Of a stretch of DNA of 64,000 nt, positions 23,239-32,282 are shown in pieces. How positions within the stretch are numbered: position 1 is the stretch's first letter; each line of letters begins with the position of its first letter. The position numbers and the translations under genes are program-made. Source of the stretch: Mixta gaviniae (GTDB lineage: Bacteria; Pseudomonadota; Gammaproteobacteria; Enterobacterales; Enterobacteriaceae); contig NZ_CP026377.1 of assembly GCF_002953195.1 (NCBI RefSeq), positions 1,054,001-1,118,000 of the forward strand, read 5' to 3'. Under the pieces are notes generated by a model. The model was not told the DNA's origin. It searched no databases and worked only from the letters and a program-made list of their open reading frames with translations.

Positions 23239-24624
23239 TTAGCTGTCTGGCGTCGCGCTGTTACTGACGAACAGGGTGAGTTTATCACCCGGCTGAATCG
23301 AACTGCTGTCGCTCAGCACGCTGTTCCAGCGCTTGACGTCTTTGATGTTTACACCATGTCGACGCGCAATACTGGCAAGAGAATCACCCTTACGAACCTT
23401 ATAGGTGATGCTGTTGCCGTTATCGGCCAGTTCACTACCTGCCACGCTGTCGCCCGTCGTCAGCGTCTGTCCCGGTTTAATCGTGTTGCCGCGCAAATTA
23501 TTAGCGCGCTGCAGCGCTTTTACCGAAACGCCCATCCGGCTGGCGATGCCTGACAGGGTATCGCCGTTACGCACCGTATAGCTGCTGGCGCTGTTGCTCG
23601 CCAGACGCGTCGGTTGTACCGCAGCGATGTCGCCAGAGGCCAGAGAGCTACGCAGCTGCGCCACATTCGCCTTCGGCACCATAATATAGTGCGGTCCGTT
23701 AGGCGCCGTTGCGCCACGTTTGTAGCCCGTATTGTAGTTCTTCAGCTTGCTCACCGAGAGGCCGGCCATTTCCGCCGCCTGCGTCAGTTTAATCTGCTGA
23801 CCCACTTCAACACGCGCCAACGCGCGACTTTCATTCGGGGCCGGCAACCGTACGCCATAACGCTTGTTGTTTTTCAGGATATCCTGCAACGCCAGCATTT
23901 TAGGGACGTACAGCGTGGTTTCACGCGGTAAGGACAGATGCCAGAAATCAGTTGGTTTGCCGCGCGCTTTATTCTGTTTAATCGCTTTCAGCACTCGCCC
24001 TTCGCCGCTGTTATAGGCCGCGATGGTTAACAACCAGTCTCCGTCGAACATCGTGTTCAGACGTTCCATCATATCCAGAACCGCTCGGGTCGACGCGACG
24101 ATATCGCGGCGGCCGTCATACCACTGATTCTGTTTTAAACCATAGTTACGCCCCGTACTCGGCACTATCTGCCAGATGCCTGCGGCATCCGCGGCGGATG
24201 TGGCGTGGGGGTTAAAAGCGCTCTCCACTATGGGTAGTAGTACCAGTTCCATCGGCATCTTACGTTGCTTAATCTGCTCGACTATCCAGTACATATACGG
24301 CTCTGCCCGTAAAGTTACATCGTGGAGATAGCTCTTGTTTCTTAAGTACTTTTGTTTCTGCTCTCGGATCCGGGGGTTTTCCGGAACCTCCATCTTCAGC
24401 CCGTCGCGAATGTAATTCCACAAATCCTGGTCCTGAGTCAGGGCCGTTCCATCATCCTGCCAACGCGGGGATAACATGCGATCTGTAAATTTACCATTCT
24501 CACTTTGACCAGCTGAAGACAGACTCTGTGCATGCTGTTCAGGGATAGTGGCATCGTGTCGCGATGCCTGACATCCCATCATCAGCAAGACCGAGGCGAG
24601 AAGGATAATCGCTCTAGTCTTCAT
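23239..24624 (-). CDS. mltD: Membrane-bound lytic murein transglycosylase D
   Basis: Peptidoglycan-cleaving lipoprotein that forms 1,6-anhydromuropeptides in the periplasm. The start at 24624 gives 461 residues with a lipobox MMGC (Cys18). The SLT domain follows, with the catalytic glutamate in PIVESAFNPHATS and the AAGIWQIVPSTGRNYGL and AAYNSGEGRV motifs. Two LysM repeats sit at the C-terminus (YTVRNGDTLSGIASRMG and YKVRKGDSLASIARRHG). An upstream in-frame start at 24741 would lie inside gloB and bury the signal peptide, so it is not used. Confidence 0.94.
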   Translation of the reverse strand: MKTRAIILLASVLLMMGCQASRHDATIPEQHAQSLSSAGQSENGKFTDRMLSPRWQDDGTALTQDQDLWNYIRDGLKMEVPENPRIREQKQKYLRNKSYLHDVTLRAEPYMYWIVEQIKQRKMPMELVLLPIVESAFNPHATSAADAAGIWQIVPSTGRNYGLKQNQWYDGRRDIVASTRAVLDMMERLNTMFDGDWLLTIAAYNSGEGRVLKAIKQNKARGKPTDFWHLSLPRETTLYVPKMLALQDILKNNKRYGVRLPAPNESRALARVEVGQQIKLTQAAEMAGLSVSKLKNYNTGYKRGATAPNGPHYIMVPKANVAQLRSSLASGDIAAVQPTRLASNSASSYTVRNGDTLSGIASRMGVSVKALQRANNLRGNTIKPGQTLTTGDSVAGSELADNGNSITYKVRKGDSLASIARRHGVNIKDVKRWNSVLSDSSSIQPGDKLTLFVSNSATPDS

Positions 24625-24695
24625 GTGTGTGTCAATGGTTTGCTTAAAAGACGAGCAATCATACGTGCTGAAGCACCACAACACAACCCGAAAAA

Positions 24696-25451
24696 TCAAA
24701 AATTGTCTTTCTTCTGCCGTAGCAGGGCAAAAACGTCCCATGCATGCTGTGGCGGCATATTCAAACGTAACGCCCTTTGTAAATCAGCATCTTGCGTACG
24801 TAAAAATAAATTTATTTGCCGTTCGTGCCCCAGTTTTGTTGGCAAACTAGTGCGGTTTTCAGCGCGTAACTCCTTAATTTCGTGAAAATAGCGCTGAATC
24901 TCCCTGTCTTCCGGCAGCGTAGCGTTAGCAAATTTTAAGTTAGATAAGGTGTATTCGTGGGCGCAGCAAACCAGAGTTTCATCTGGCAATTCAGCAAGTT
25001 TCTGAAAAGATTCGTACATCTGTTCTGCCGTGCCTTCAAACAGACGTCCGCAGCCGCCAGAAAACAGAGTGTCACCGCAAAAAAGATAAGGTGCGCTGTA
25101 ATATGAGATATGTCCTAAAGTATGGCCGGGGGTAAAAATCACCCTAAATTCGCAGCCCAAAACAGGCACGATATCGCCTTCGCTGACAATCTGGGTAGCG
25201 CCCTTATCTTGTGTCTCTTGCGGGCCGTAGACCACTATTTCCGGCCACTTGTTCAGCAGTTCTTTTACGCCGCCAACGTGGTCATGATGGTGATGGGTCA
25301 GTAGAATAGCGACCGGCGTCCACTGCTGCTGTTCCACTGCCGCCAGCACCGGCGCCGCTTCGCCGGGATCGACAATCAGACAGCGGCCCTGGTCATCGCT
25401 CAATGTCCAGATGTAGTTATCCTGAAACGCTGGGATACTGTTAAGATTCAT
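24696..25451 (-). CDS. gloB: Hydroxyacylglutathione hydrolase (glyoxalase II)
   Basis: Hydrolyses S-D-lactoylglutathione to D-lactate and glutathione, the second step of methylglyoxal removal. Its 251 residues match the family from ATG 25451 ([15 protein letters not shown]). The metallo-beta-lactamase dinuclear metal motif [10 protein letters not shown] is present, with further ligands in [15 protein letters not shown] and CCAHEYTL. It is divergent from yafS with 42 nt between starts, and upstream of mltD. Confidence 0.96.
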   Translation of the reverse strand: MNLNSIPAFQDNYIWTLSDDQGRCLIVDPGEAAPVLAAVEQQQWTPVAILLTHHHHDHVGGVKELLNKWPEIVVYGPQETQDKGATQIVSEGDIVPVLGCEFRVIFTPGHTLGHISYYSAPYLFCGDTLFSGGCGRLFEGTAEQMYESFQKLAELPDETLVCCAHEYTLSNLKFANATLPEDREIQRYFHEIKELRAENRTSLPTKLGHERQINLFLRTQDADLQRALRLNMPPQHAWDVFALLRQKKDNF

Positions 25452-25552
25452 ACACACCTCTCGCACGTCGTGAAGGAACACCGATGGTAAAACATGAAGC
25501 CCGCTAAAACACGCCAAATTCTGGCCACGCCGCACTCATGGTCTGATATGCC

Positions 25553-26227
25553 ATGGGGGAGTCGTTCCGCGACGCGCTGACCCAGCATCTGCAGCCCTGT
25601 CTCGGCAAGCTGTACGGCTTTCACCTGCTAAAAATCGGCAACCTGAGCGTCGAGATCGATACCCAGGCCTGCGCGATTTCGCATCAGGTTAACGTCGGCG
25701 AGGCGGGGCAGGCGGTACAGGTGGTGGCCGATCCGCTGCATCTGCCTTTTGAGGCGAAGTCGGTGGATGCCTGCCTGCTGGCGCATACCCTGAGCTGGAG
25801 TCAGGATCCGCACCGCATTCTGCGCGAAGTGGATCGCGTGCTGATCGATGACGGCTGGATGATTATCACCGGCTTTAATCCGCTCAGCCTGCTGGGGATG
25901 GGCAAGGCGATCCCGGGTCTGCATCGCCGTCCGCCGTGGAATGGCCGCATGTTCAGCCAGATGCGTCTGCTTGACTGGCTAAGCCTGCTTAATTACGAAG
26001 TGGTGTACCGCAGCTGTTTTCAGGTGGTGCCGTGGAGCCGACAGGGTGGGCGAGTCATCAGCACGCACGTGCCGGCGCTGGGCTGCCTCAATATCATGGT
26101 GGCGCGCAAGCGCACCCTGCCGCTGAGCATGACGCCAGCCAAAAAAATCAGCGGCAAAGTTAAGCTGCGCGCCACGGTCAACGCCACGCGTCAGCTGCAT
26201 AAAACGCGGGATCAGGATTCCGGCTGA
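25553..26227 (+). CDS. yafS: SAM-dependent methyltransferase-like protein YafS, 5' end apparently frameshifted
   Basis: Class I methyltransferase-like protein of unknown substrate. The open frame gives 224 residues with a type-11 methyltransferase core ([24 protein letters not shown], then [22 protein letters not shown]). An ATG at 25494 in another frame encodes about 22 residues ([20 protein letters not shown]) that match the family N-terminus. The two frames join at a run of five G (25555-25559), where one more G would restore a protein of about 245 residues. Either the gene is frameshifted, translation starts weakly at ATG 25553 (no Shine-Dalgarno), or a base was lost in sequencing. The 3' end overlaps the convergent rnhA by 16 nt. 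Confidence 0.75.
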   Translation: MGESFRDALTQHLQPCLGKLYGFHLLKIGNLSVEIDTQACAISHQVNVGEAGQAVQVVADPLHLPFEAKSVDACLLAHTLSWSQDPHRILREVDRVLIDDGWMIITGFNPLSLLGMGKAIPGLHRRPPWNGRMFSQMRLLDWLSLLNYEVVYRSCFQVVPWSRQGGRVISTHVPALGCLNIMVARKRTLPLSMTPAKKISGKVKLRATVNATRQLHKTRDQDSG

Positions 26228-26679
26228 TAGCCGATATCCTCAAACGCCGGGCTGCCGGCGGCGGCGCGCGCCAGCTCATCGCAGCGTTCGTTCTCCGCAT
26301 GTCCGGCGTGCCCCTTTACCCATTCCCATTTAATCTGATGGTGGCTGAGCGCCGCATCCAGCCGCTGCCACAGGTCGACATTCTTAACCGGCTTCTTATC
26401 TGCGGTTTTCCAGCCGCGCTTTTTCCAGTTATGGATCCAGCTGGTGATCCCCTGACGCAGGTACTGGCTGTCGGTGCTGAGCGTCACTTCGCAGGGCTGC
26501 GTTAACGCTTCCAGCGCCACAATGGCCGCCATCATCTCCATACGGTTATTGGTGGTGCGATAAAAACCGGCGCTAAAGGTTCTTTCATGCTCGCGATAGC
26601 GTAAAATAGCGCCATAGCCGCCAGGGCCGGGGTTACCGAGGCAGGAGCCATCGGTGAAAATTTCTACCTGTTTGCGCAT
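26212..26679 (-). CDS. rnhA: Ribonuclease HI
   Basis: Cleaves RNA in RNA-DNA hybrids, removing R-loops and primers. The start at 26679 gives 155 residues, as in E. coli. All catalytic carboxylates are in their standard places: D10 (EIFTDGS), E48 (NNRMEM), D70 (STDSQ) and D134 (ERCDELA), with H124 in KGHAGH. It is divergent from dnaQ, with 52 nt between start codons, so the promoters overlap as in E. coli. Confidence 0.97.
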   Translation of the reverse strand: MRKQVEIFTDGSCLGNPGPGGYGAILRYREHERTFSAGFYRTTNNRMEMMAAIVALEALTQPCEVTLSTDSQYLRQGITSWIHNWKKRGWKTADKKPVKNVDLWQRLDAALSHHQIKWEWVKGHAGHAENERCDELARAAAGSPAFEDIGYQPES

Positions 26680-26731
26680 CTCTGGTAGACTTCCTCCTGA
26701 AAAAACGCCAAGTCTGACATAAACGAGCCTT

Positions 26732-27460
26732 ATGAGCACAGCAATTACACGCCAGATCGTTCTCGATACAGAAACCACCGGCATGAACATGGTGGGGGTG
26801 CATTACGAAGGCCATCGCATTATTGAAATCGGTGCGGTGGAGATCATCAATCGCCGTCTGACCGGCAATAATTTCCATATGTACCTGAAGCCCGATCGGC
26901 TGGTGGACCCGGAAGCGTTCGGCGTTCACGGTATCGCCGACGAGTTCCTGCTGGATAAGCCAACCTTCAGCGATATCGCCGATGAGTTCCTGGACTATAT
27001 TCGCGGCGCCGAATTGGTGATCCACAATGCGTCGTTCGATATCGGCTTTATGGATTACGAGTTCAGCAAGCTGAACCGCAACATCCCCAAAACGGATACC
27101 TTCTGTCAAATTACCGATAGCCTGTTAATGGCGCGCAAGCTGTTCCCTGGCAAGCGCAATAGCCTGGATGCGCTCTGCTCGCGTTACGAAATCGACAACA
27201 GCAAGCGAACGCTGCACGGCGCGTTGCTCGATGCCGAGATTCTGGCGGAAGTGTTCCTGACCATGACCGGCGGGCAGACCTCGCTGGCGTTCTCCATGGA
27301 GGGCGAACAGCAGCAGAATGAAAACGGCGAAGGGATCCAGCGCGTGTCGCGTACTTCCGGGCTGCGCGTGGTGGCGGCCAGCGATGAAGAAGTGATGGCG
27401 CATGAACAGCGCCTCGACCTGGTGATGAAAAAGGGCGGCAGCTGCCTGTGGCGGGCATAA
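26732..27460 (+). CDS. dnaQ: DNA polymerase III epsilon subunit (proofreading 3'-5' exonuclease)
   Basis: Proofreading subunit of the replicase, bound to alpha (dnaE, also in this window) and to theta. It has 242 residues. The DEDDh exonuclease ligands are intact: D12 and E14 in [10 protein letters not shown]103 in NASFDIGF, H162 and D167 in [10 protein letters not shown] clamp-binding motif QTSLAF follows at about 182-187, then the flexible Q-linker and the alpha-binding tail. Confidence 0.97.
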   Translation: MSTAITRQIVLDTETTGMNMVGVHYEGHRIIEIGAVEIINRRLTGNNFHMYLKPDRLVDPEAFGVHGIADEFLLDKPTFSDIADEFLDYIRGAELVIHNASFDIGFMDYEFSKLNRNIPKTDTFCQITDSLLMARKLFPGKRNSLDALCSRYEIDNSKRTLHGALLDAEILAEVFLTMTGGQTSLAFSMEGEQQQNENGEGIQRVSRTSGLRVVAASDEEVMAHEQRLDLVMKKGGSCLWRA

Positions 27461-27534
27461 ATCCATCATTTCGCTGTAAAAAGGCGCAGTAAGATGAAAA
27501 AACAGGCAAACGATCGCCTGGGTAAGAAAAAGCG

Positions 27535-27563
27535 TTGACGGCCAGAACAACTCCCCTTAATAT
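27535..27563 (+). promoter_or_regulatory. Promoter of the free-standing tRNA-Asp gene
   Basis: -35 TTGACG (27535-27540), 17-bp spacer, -10 TAATAT (27558-27563), followed by GCGCCTC. The AACTCCC and GCGCCTC blocks around the -10 are shared with the rRNA P1 promoter at 15443, suggesting the same growth-rate and stringent control. Confidence 0.75.
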
Positions 27564-27593
27564 GCGCCTCGTTCCCGACGGGGAACGCAGCGC

Positions 27594-27670
27594 GGTGCGG
27601 TAGTTCAGTCGGTTAGAATACCGGCCTGTCACGCCGGGGGTCGCGGGTTCGAGTCCCGTCCGCACCGCCA
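27594..27670 (+). tRNA. aspV: tRNA-Asp (GTC), second copy
   Basis: 77-nt cloverleaf with encoded CCA and anticodon GTC at 27628-27630. It is base-for-base identical to 21026-21102. It follows dnaQ, as aspV does in E. coli, and marks the left edge of the accessory region. Confidence 0.97.
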
Positions 27671-27680
27671 ACTCTTCAGA

Positions 27681-27710
27681 AAGGCCGATTCAGCAATGAA
27701 TCGGCCTTTT
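27681..27710 (+). terminator. Terminator after tRNA-Asp
   Basis: 12-bp perfect stem AAGGCCGATTCA/TGAATCGGCCTT (27681-27692, 27697-27708) with a GCAA loop and T-tract. On the other strand only three U follow, so it may weakly terminate hpxC too. Confidence 0.88.
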
Positions 27711-27723
27711 GCTTTTCTGCGTT

Positions 27724-29217
27724 TTACTCCTCCTGCATCGCCACCGGCGCGGCATAACGCGGCGCGGATGCCTCGCGCTCGTCGCGTGCCAGCCAGCGAT
27801 AGCCGCCCGCGCCAAGCGCCACGCCGATAAACCAGCTGAAGCTGGCCACTGCGTGCAGCGACGGTGTAAAGCTGATGAGCAGGCCGATCGCTACCGACGG
27901 CAGCAGCGCGCCAATCGCTTTCGGATTAAAGCCGCCGCGATACCAGTAGCGCCCGGACGGCGTCGCGTTGAACAGATCGTCCACCACGACCTTGCCGCGC
28001 TTAATCAGATAGAAATCCGCCAGCAGAATGCCGAACAGCGGCCCGATAAAGGCACCCAACACATCCAGCGTATAGTGGATCAGCTCCGGCGACTGAAACA
28101 GGTTCCACGGCGTCAGCAGCACCGAACCGACAGCGGCGATCATGCCGCCGGTGCGGAAGCTGATCTTCTGCGGCGAACAGTTAGAGAAGTCGAAAGCGGG
28201 AGAGACGAAGTTCGCCACGATATTAATGCCGATGGTGGCGGTGATCATCGTTAGCAGGCCAATCGCTACCGCCAGGTCACTGCCTACCATGCTGACGGTT
28301 TCAATCGGATCGGTGATCATCTTGCCGAACAGCGAACGCGTGCCGGAGACGATCACGACCGTCACCACGGAAAACAGCAGAAAGTTAAACGGCAATCCCC
28401 AGCGGTTACCACGGCGAATCGCCTGCATACTTTTACCGTAGCGCGAGAAGTCGCCGAAGTTAAGCAGCGGCCCGGAGAAGTAGGAGACCACCAGCGCGGT
28501 GGCGGTGATCATCTGCCAGCTCTGCTCGCTGACGCTCAGGCTTTTGCTGGCCAGCGTAAAGGAGATACCGGAAAAGCCGGTTTTGTATACAATCCAGCCC
28601 GCCAGCGCCAGCATCACCACATACACCGCCGGACCGGCGACATCAATAAAGCGCTTAATCGCGCTCATGCCGTGCCAGAATACCGCCGCCTGCAGCAGCC
28701 ACATTACGCCAAAGCAGATCCAGCCAAGCAGCGATAGCCCCAGCCAGGCGCCGTGCGTCAGCGATGCGAGCGCCGGCCAGAACTTCAGCAGCACCAGCAT
28801 CAGCGCGTTAGAGGCGAGCCAGGTTTGAATACCGTACCAGGCGAAAGCGATCAGCCCGCGGATTACCGCCGGGATATTGGCGCCGAAAACCCCGAATGCC
28901 TGGCGACAAATCACCGCGTAGGGCACGCCCGTCAGCTGGCTCGGCTTTGCCACCAGGTTGGCGCAGAGCTGCACGATGCAAATTCCCACCAGCAAGCAGA
29001 TCAGCACCTGCCAGCTCGCCAGCCCGAGCGTAAAGAAGCTGGCCGCCACCACGTAGCCGCCCATGCTATGCACATCCGACATCCAGAAAGAAAAAATGTT
29101 GTACCAGCTCCATGTCTGCTGGGGCACCGGCGCAAGATCGTCGTTGGTCAGGCGCGGACTGTAGTGCGCATCGTCCCGCGCGGCCGATGCTGAAGTAACG
29201 GCGGAATATTCTGGCAT
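27724..29217 (-). CDS. hpxC: NCS1-family allantoin permease (HpxC-like)
   Basis: Inner-membrane transporter of the NCS1 (cytosine/uracil/allantoin/hydantoin) family. ATG 29217 gives 497 residues, preceded by AGGAG. About 12 membrane segments are visible, and NCS1 motifs include WSWYNIFSFWMSDVHSMGGY near the N-terminus, AWYGIQTWL and FSRYGKSM. It diverges from hpxS-hpxA-hpxB, as allantoin permease hpxC does in the Klebsiella hpx system, so allantoin is the likely substrate. A longer reading from 29412 would run through the divergent promoters and is rejected. A sigma-54-like element lies 50-70 bp upstream. Confidence 0.85.
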   Translation of the reverse strand: MPEYSAVTSASAARDDAHYSPRLTNDDLAPVPQQTWSWYNIFSFWMSDVHSMGGYVVAASFFTLGLASWQVLICLLVGICIVQLCANLVAKPSQLTGVPYAVICRQAFGVFGANIPAVIRGLIAFAWYGIQTWLASNALMLVLLKFWPALASLTHGAWLGLSLLGWICFGVMWLLQAAVFWHGMSAIKRFIDVAGPAVYVVMLALAGWIVYKTGFSGISFTLASKSLSVSEQSWQMITATALVVSYFSGPLLNFGDFSRYGKSMQAIRRGNRWGLPFNFLLFSVVTVVIVSGTRSLFGKMITDPIETVSMVGSDLAVAIGLLTMITATIGINIVANFVSPAFDFSNCSPQKISFRTGGMIAAVGSVLLTPWNLFQSPELIHYTLDVLGAFIGPLFGILLADFYLIKRGKVVVDDLFNATPSGRYWYRGGFNPKAIGALLPSVAIGLLISFTPSLHAVASFSWFIGVALGAGGYRWLARDEREASAPRYAAPVAMQEE

Positions 29218-29268
29218 GAAACCTGCTCCTCTGAAGATGGGTAACGGAGAACCTCGTGCTTCAGCACT

Positions 29269-29284
29269 TGCAGGATCCAGGCCA
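29269..29284 (-). promoter_or_regulatory. Possible sigma-54 promoter for hpxC
   Basis: Minus-strand TGGCCT-N5-CTGCA keeps the essential GG-N10-GC of the -24/-12 sigma-54 consensus (TGGCAC-N5-TTGCW) with three mismatches. It would give a leader of about 40 nt. Confidence 0.45.
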
Positions 29285-29329
29285 ACCGTAGAAGGGGAGA
29301 CAGGAATCGGCCACACCGCGCCCCCTTTT

Positions 29330-29339
29330 TTGTATACAA
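29330..29339. promoter_or_regulatory. Palindrome TTGTATACAA, candidate GntR-type operator
   Basis: Perfect 10-bp palindrome 22 bp before the hpxS start. TTGTATACAA-like sites are typical of FCD-type GntR regulators, so it may be an HpxS self-operator in the shared hpxC/hpxS region. Confidence 0.45.
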
Positions 29340-29361
29340 CACCGCGCGACGGGAGAAGGTG

Positions 29362-30081
29362 ATGAAGCGTGAAACCGGCCAGCGAACGGCCGCAGAACGG
29401 AACGATAGTCATGAGCCTGTTTATCAGGCGCTGTTAACTGCCATCGTGGAACAGCAGCTGCCGCCCGGCAGCCGCCTGCCGGAGGAGGCGCTCTCCGCCG
29501 CCTTCGGCGTCAGTCGCACCGGCATTCGCAAAGTGCTGCAACGCCTCGCGGCGGTGCAAATGATCGTCTTATTGCCCGGACGTGGTGCTAAGGTCGCCTC
29601 GCCCGATGTGCAGGAGGCGCGGGATATTTTCCGCACCCGCGCGCTGATCGAGTGCGCCAACCTGCCGAACGTGCTGGCTCACTGCCAGCCGCCGCATCTG
29701 GCGGGGCTGGCGGGGCTGCTTGAGCAGGAGCGTCAGGCGCACCAGCAGCAGGAAGGGGCGGCGGCGATCCGCCTTTCCGCCGCTTTTCATATTCAGCTGC
29801 AGGCGATCTCCGGCAATCGGGTGCTGACCGAACTGGTCACGCGGCTGACTCAGCGCTCTTCGCTGGTGATCGCCGCCTGGGGCGCGCCCTGGCGTCACGG
29901 CTGCCGCTGCGACGATCACGACCGGCTGGTGGATCTTCTGCGCGAAGGCGCGCTGACGCCGCTGTCCGACGCCCTGCAGCGCCATTTCGACCAGATCCTC
30001 GCCTCGCTGCGTTTTGAGCGTGACGCCGCCGCAGCGCCCGATTTCATCCAACTGTTTGCCGATAAAGGAGTCCATCGCTGA
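29362..30081 (+). CDS. hpxS: GntR-family (FCD) transcriptional regulator HpxS
   Basis: 239-residue regulator. The N-terminal winged helix (about 20-85) has PPGSRLPEEALSAAFGVSRTGIRKVLQRL. The C-terminal all-helical FCD ligand domain shows metal-type histidines (FHIQLQAISGN and CDDHDRL). ATG 29362 is chosen over GTG 29359 because GGGAGAAGG is better spaced. It is the first gene of an operon with hpxA (1-nt overlap) and hpxB and diverges from hpxC, the arrangement described for hpxSAB in Klebsiella pneumoniae. There the GntR-type HpxS regulates allantoin genes. Confidence 0.85.
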   Translation: MKRETGQRTAAERNDSHEPVYQALLTAIVEQQLPPGSRLPEEALSAAFGVSRTGIRKVLQRLAAVQMIVLLPGRGAKVASPDVQEARDIFRTRALIECANLPNVLAHCQPPHLAGLAGLLEQERQAHQQQEGAAAIRLSAAFHIQLQAISGNRVLTELVTRLTQRSSLVIAAWGAPWRHGCRCDDHDRLVDLLREGALTPLSDALQRHFDQILASLRFERDAAAAPDFIQLFADKGVHR

Positions 30082-30818
30082 TGAATCCCCTCTTAATACA
30101 GGTCATCAATCCTAATACCACGCTGGCGATGACCGAAACCATCGGCTGCGCCGCACGCGCCGCCGCCGCACCCGGCACGGAAATCCTCGCTGTTTCCCCC
30201 TCGCAGGGCGTGCCGTCGATTGAAGGCCACGCCGACGAGGCGATTGCGGCGATCGGCGTACTGGAGCAGGTCAGGCGGGGAAGAGAGCAGGGCGTACAGG
30301 GACACGTCATCGCCTGCTTCGGCGATCCCGGCCTGCTGGCGGCGCGCGAGCTGGCCAGCGGCCCGGTGGTAGGCATTGCCGAAGCGGCGATGCACCTGGC
30401 GACCATGGTGGCGACCCGTTTCTCTATCGTCACCACGCTGCCGCGTACGGTGATCATCGCGCGCCATCTGCTACAGCAGTATGGCTTTAGCCATCACTGT
30501 GCCGCGCTGCACGCCATCGATATGCCGGTGCTGGCGCTGGAAGATGGCAGCGGACAGGCGCAGGAGCTGGTGCGCCGTCGCTGTCTGCAGGCCAAACGCG
30601 AGGATGGCAGCGGCGCCATCGTGCTGGGATGCGGCGGCATGGCGGCGCTTGCCGCCGAGCTGACGCATGAGCTGGGTATGCCGGTGATCGATGGCGTCGG
30701 CGCGGCGGTCAAAATGGTGGAATCGCTGGTCGCGCTGGGCTTAGGCACCAGTAAATATGGTGATTTAGCCTTCCCACGAGAAAAAAAGATATCGGGCGCA
30801 TTTCAGCACCTAAACTAA
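30081..30818 (+). CDS. hpxA: Allantoin racemase HpxA (Asp/Glu/hydantoin racemase family)
   Basis: Interconverts S- and R-allantoin so that both enantiomers can enter the allantoinase step. It has 245 residues. The two catalytic cysteines of the family are seen in VIACFGDPG and IVLGCGGMA, and the N-terminus VINPNTTLAMTE is typical of hydantoin and allantoin racemases. It starts inside the hpxS stop codon (TGATG) with AAAGGAG upstream, so it is cotranscribed with hpxS. Confidence 0.88.
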   Translation: MNPLLIQVINPNTTLAMTETIGCAARAAAAPGTEILAVSPSQGVPSIEGHADEAIAAIGVLEQVRRGREQGVQGHVIACFGDPGLLAARELASGPVVGIAEAAMHLATMVATRFSIVTTLPRTVIIARHLLQQYGFSHHCAALHAIDMPVLALEDGSGQAQELVRRRCLQAKREDGSGAIVLGCGGMAALAAELTHELGMPVIDGVGAAVKMVESLVALGLGTSKYGDLAFPREKKISGAFQHLN

Positions 30819-30851
30819 CGGAAGCTATCTGCTCAAGAAAGGAGCCAGAGA

Positions 30852-31811
30852 ATGAGTGCATCTCCAGACAAAAAAGAGTACAGCTTTAATAAAAATTATC
30901 CGCGCGATCTGCGCGGGTACGCCGGCAAGCCGCCGCACGCCGCCTGGCCCGGCGAGGCGCGCATCGCGGTGCAGTTTGTTCTCAACTATGAAGAGGGTGC
31001 GGAAAACAACGTATTGCACGGCGATGCCGGATCGGAGCAGTTCCTTTCCGATATCATCGGCGCCGCCAGCTATCCCGATCGCCATATGTCGATGGATTCG
31101 CTGTATGAATATGGCTCGCGTGCCGGCTTCTGGCGCATTCACAATGAGTTTCAGAAACGCGGTCTGCCGCTGACGGTGTTCGGCGTGGCGATGGCGCTGG
31201 CGCGTCATCCTGAAATCGTGCAGGCGATTAGCGAAGCGAACTATGACGTGGTCAGCCACGGCTGGCGCTGGATCCACTATCAGTCAATGGACGCGAAAAC
31301 CGAACGACAGCATATTCAGCAGGCGGTCGACGTGCTGATGGATCTGTTCGGCAAAGCGCCTACCGGCTGGTACACCGGGCGCGACAGCCCGAATACCCGG
31401 CGGCTGGTGGTAGAGCAGGGCGGCTTCAGCTACGACAGCGACTACTACGGCGACGATCTGCCGTTCTGGACGCAGGTCACCTGTCAGGACGGCACGGTGA
31501 GGCCGCATCTGATCATCCCCTATACGCTGGAAACCAACGATATGCGTTTCGCCACGCCGCAGGGGTTCAACACCGCTGAACAGTTTTATACTTATCTCAA
31601 GGACAGCTTCGACGTGCTGTATGAAGAGGGCGAAAGCGCGCCGAAAATGTTGTCGGTGGGGATGCACTGCCGCCTGCTGGGACGACCGGGGCGTTTCCGC
31701 GCGCTGACCCGCTTCCTCGATTACATTCAGCAGCATGAAAAGGTCTGGATCTGCACCCGTCAGCAGATCGCCGATCACTGGATAAAGCACCATCCGGCAC
31801 CGGAAAGCTGA
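30852..31811 (+). CDS. hpxB: Allantoinase, polysaccharide-deacetylase type (HpxB/PuuE)
   Basis: Metal-independent allantoinase of the PuuE family that hydrolyses allantoin to allantoate. Its 319 residues have an N-terminal extension ending PRDLRGYAGKPPHAAWPG, then the NodB-like barrel (VQFVLNYEEGAE and YDVVSHGWRW), typical of PuuE rather than the amidohydrolase AllB. It lies 33 nt after hpxA with AGGAG upstream. It would feed allantoate to HpxK, encoded 10 kb downstream. Confidence 0.9.
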   Translation: MSASPDKKEYSFNKNYPRDLRGYAGKPPHAAWPGEARIAVQFVLNYEEGAENNVLHGDAGSEQFLSDIIGAASYPDRHMSMDSLYEYGSRAGFWRIHNEFQKRGLPLTVFGVAMALARHPEIVQAISEANYDVVSHGWRWIHYQSMDAKTERQHIQQAVDVLMDLFGKAPTGWYTGRDSPNTRRLVVEQGGFSYDSDYYGDDLPFWTQVTCQDGTVRPHLIIPYTLETNDMRFATPQGFNTAEQFYTYLKDSFDVLYEEGESAPKMLSVGMHCRLLGRPGRFRALTRFLDYIQQHEKVWICTRQQIADHWIKHHPAPES

Positions 31812-31817
31812 CAGTCT

Positions 31818-31839
31818 GGCGGCCTCGCTGCAGGCCGCC
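31818..31839. terminator. Hairpin between convergent hpxB and hpxZ
   Basis: Perfect 8-bp stem GGCGGCCT/AGGCCGCC (31818-31825, 31832-31839) with a 6-nt loop. No adjacent T-tract, so it may act as an mRNA 3' end structure rather than a classic terminator. Confidence 0.45.
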
Positions 31840-31895
31840 GCCTGGCTCGCTTTTCTCCTTCCTGCGCTTTTTCCCCCTTCTGACAGGCGGGTTCT

Positions 31896-32282
31896 TTATG
31901 CGGTCATCAGGCTCACCTGCGCGGCGACGATGCGCCACCCTTCCGGCAACCGCGCCCAGCTCTGCTGCTGCCGGCCGATACGCTCGCTGCCGACGCGGGT
32001 AAACTCGGTACTGCAGACCGCGAAATCCGTGCCGAAAGTGGTGATCACCGTATTACGTAACTGACGGTCAAGCCCGGCGGCGGGCCGTGCGGCGCGAAAG
32101 GCGCGGATCGCCGCAATGCCATAGAGATTCTCGCCGGCTCCAAGGCGCACGGTACGCTCGTCATGCCAGAACAGCTCATCCAGCACGGCGATATCATTGC
32201 CGACCAGCGCCTGCTCGTAGCGCTGAAAGGCGGCCGTCACTTCTGCCAGCACCGCCGGCAGATTAATCGCTTCATAATTCAT
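31896..32282 (-). CDS. hpxZ: HpxZ, SnoaL-like DUF3225 protein
   Basis: 128-residue NTF2/SnoaL-fold protein (FQRYEQALVGNDIAVLDELFW and NVITTFGTDFAVCSTEF-type strands). It is known as HpxZ in Klebsiella; its biochemical role is not established. The start at 32282 lies inside the hpxY 3' end, overlapping by 11 nt, which makes it the last gene of hpxWXYZ. A longer reading up to 32381 only duplicates hpxY coding sequence. Confidence 0.82.
   Translation of the reverse strand: MNYEAINLPAVLAEVTAAFQRYEQALVGNDIAVLDELFWHDERTVRLGAGENLYGIAAIRAFRAARPAAGLDRQLRNTVITTFGTDFAVCSTEFTRVGSERIGRQQQSWARLPEGWRIVAAQVSLMTA

Noticed and set aside
21026..27670. The two identical tRNA-Asp genes as ends of a mobile element
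   Set aside because: The interval holds conserved core genes in E. coli order and both tRNAs occur at these places in E. coli, so duplication by integration is unlikely.
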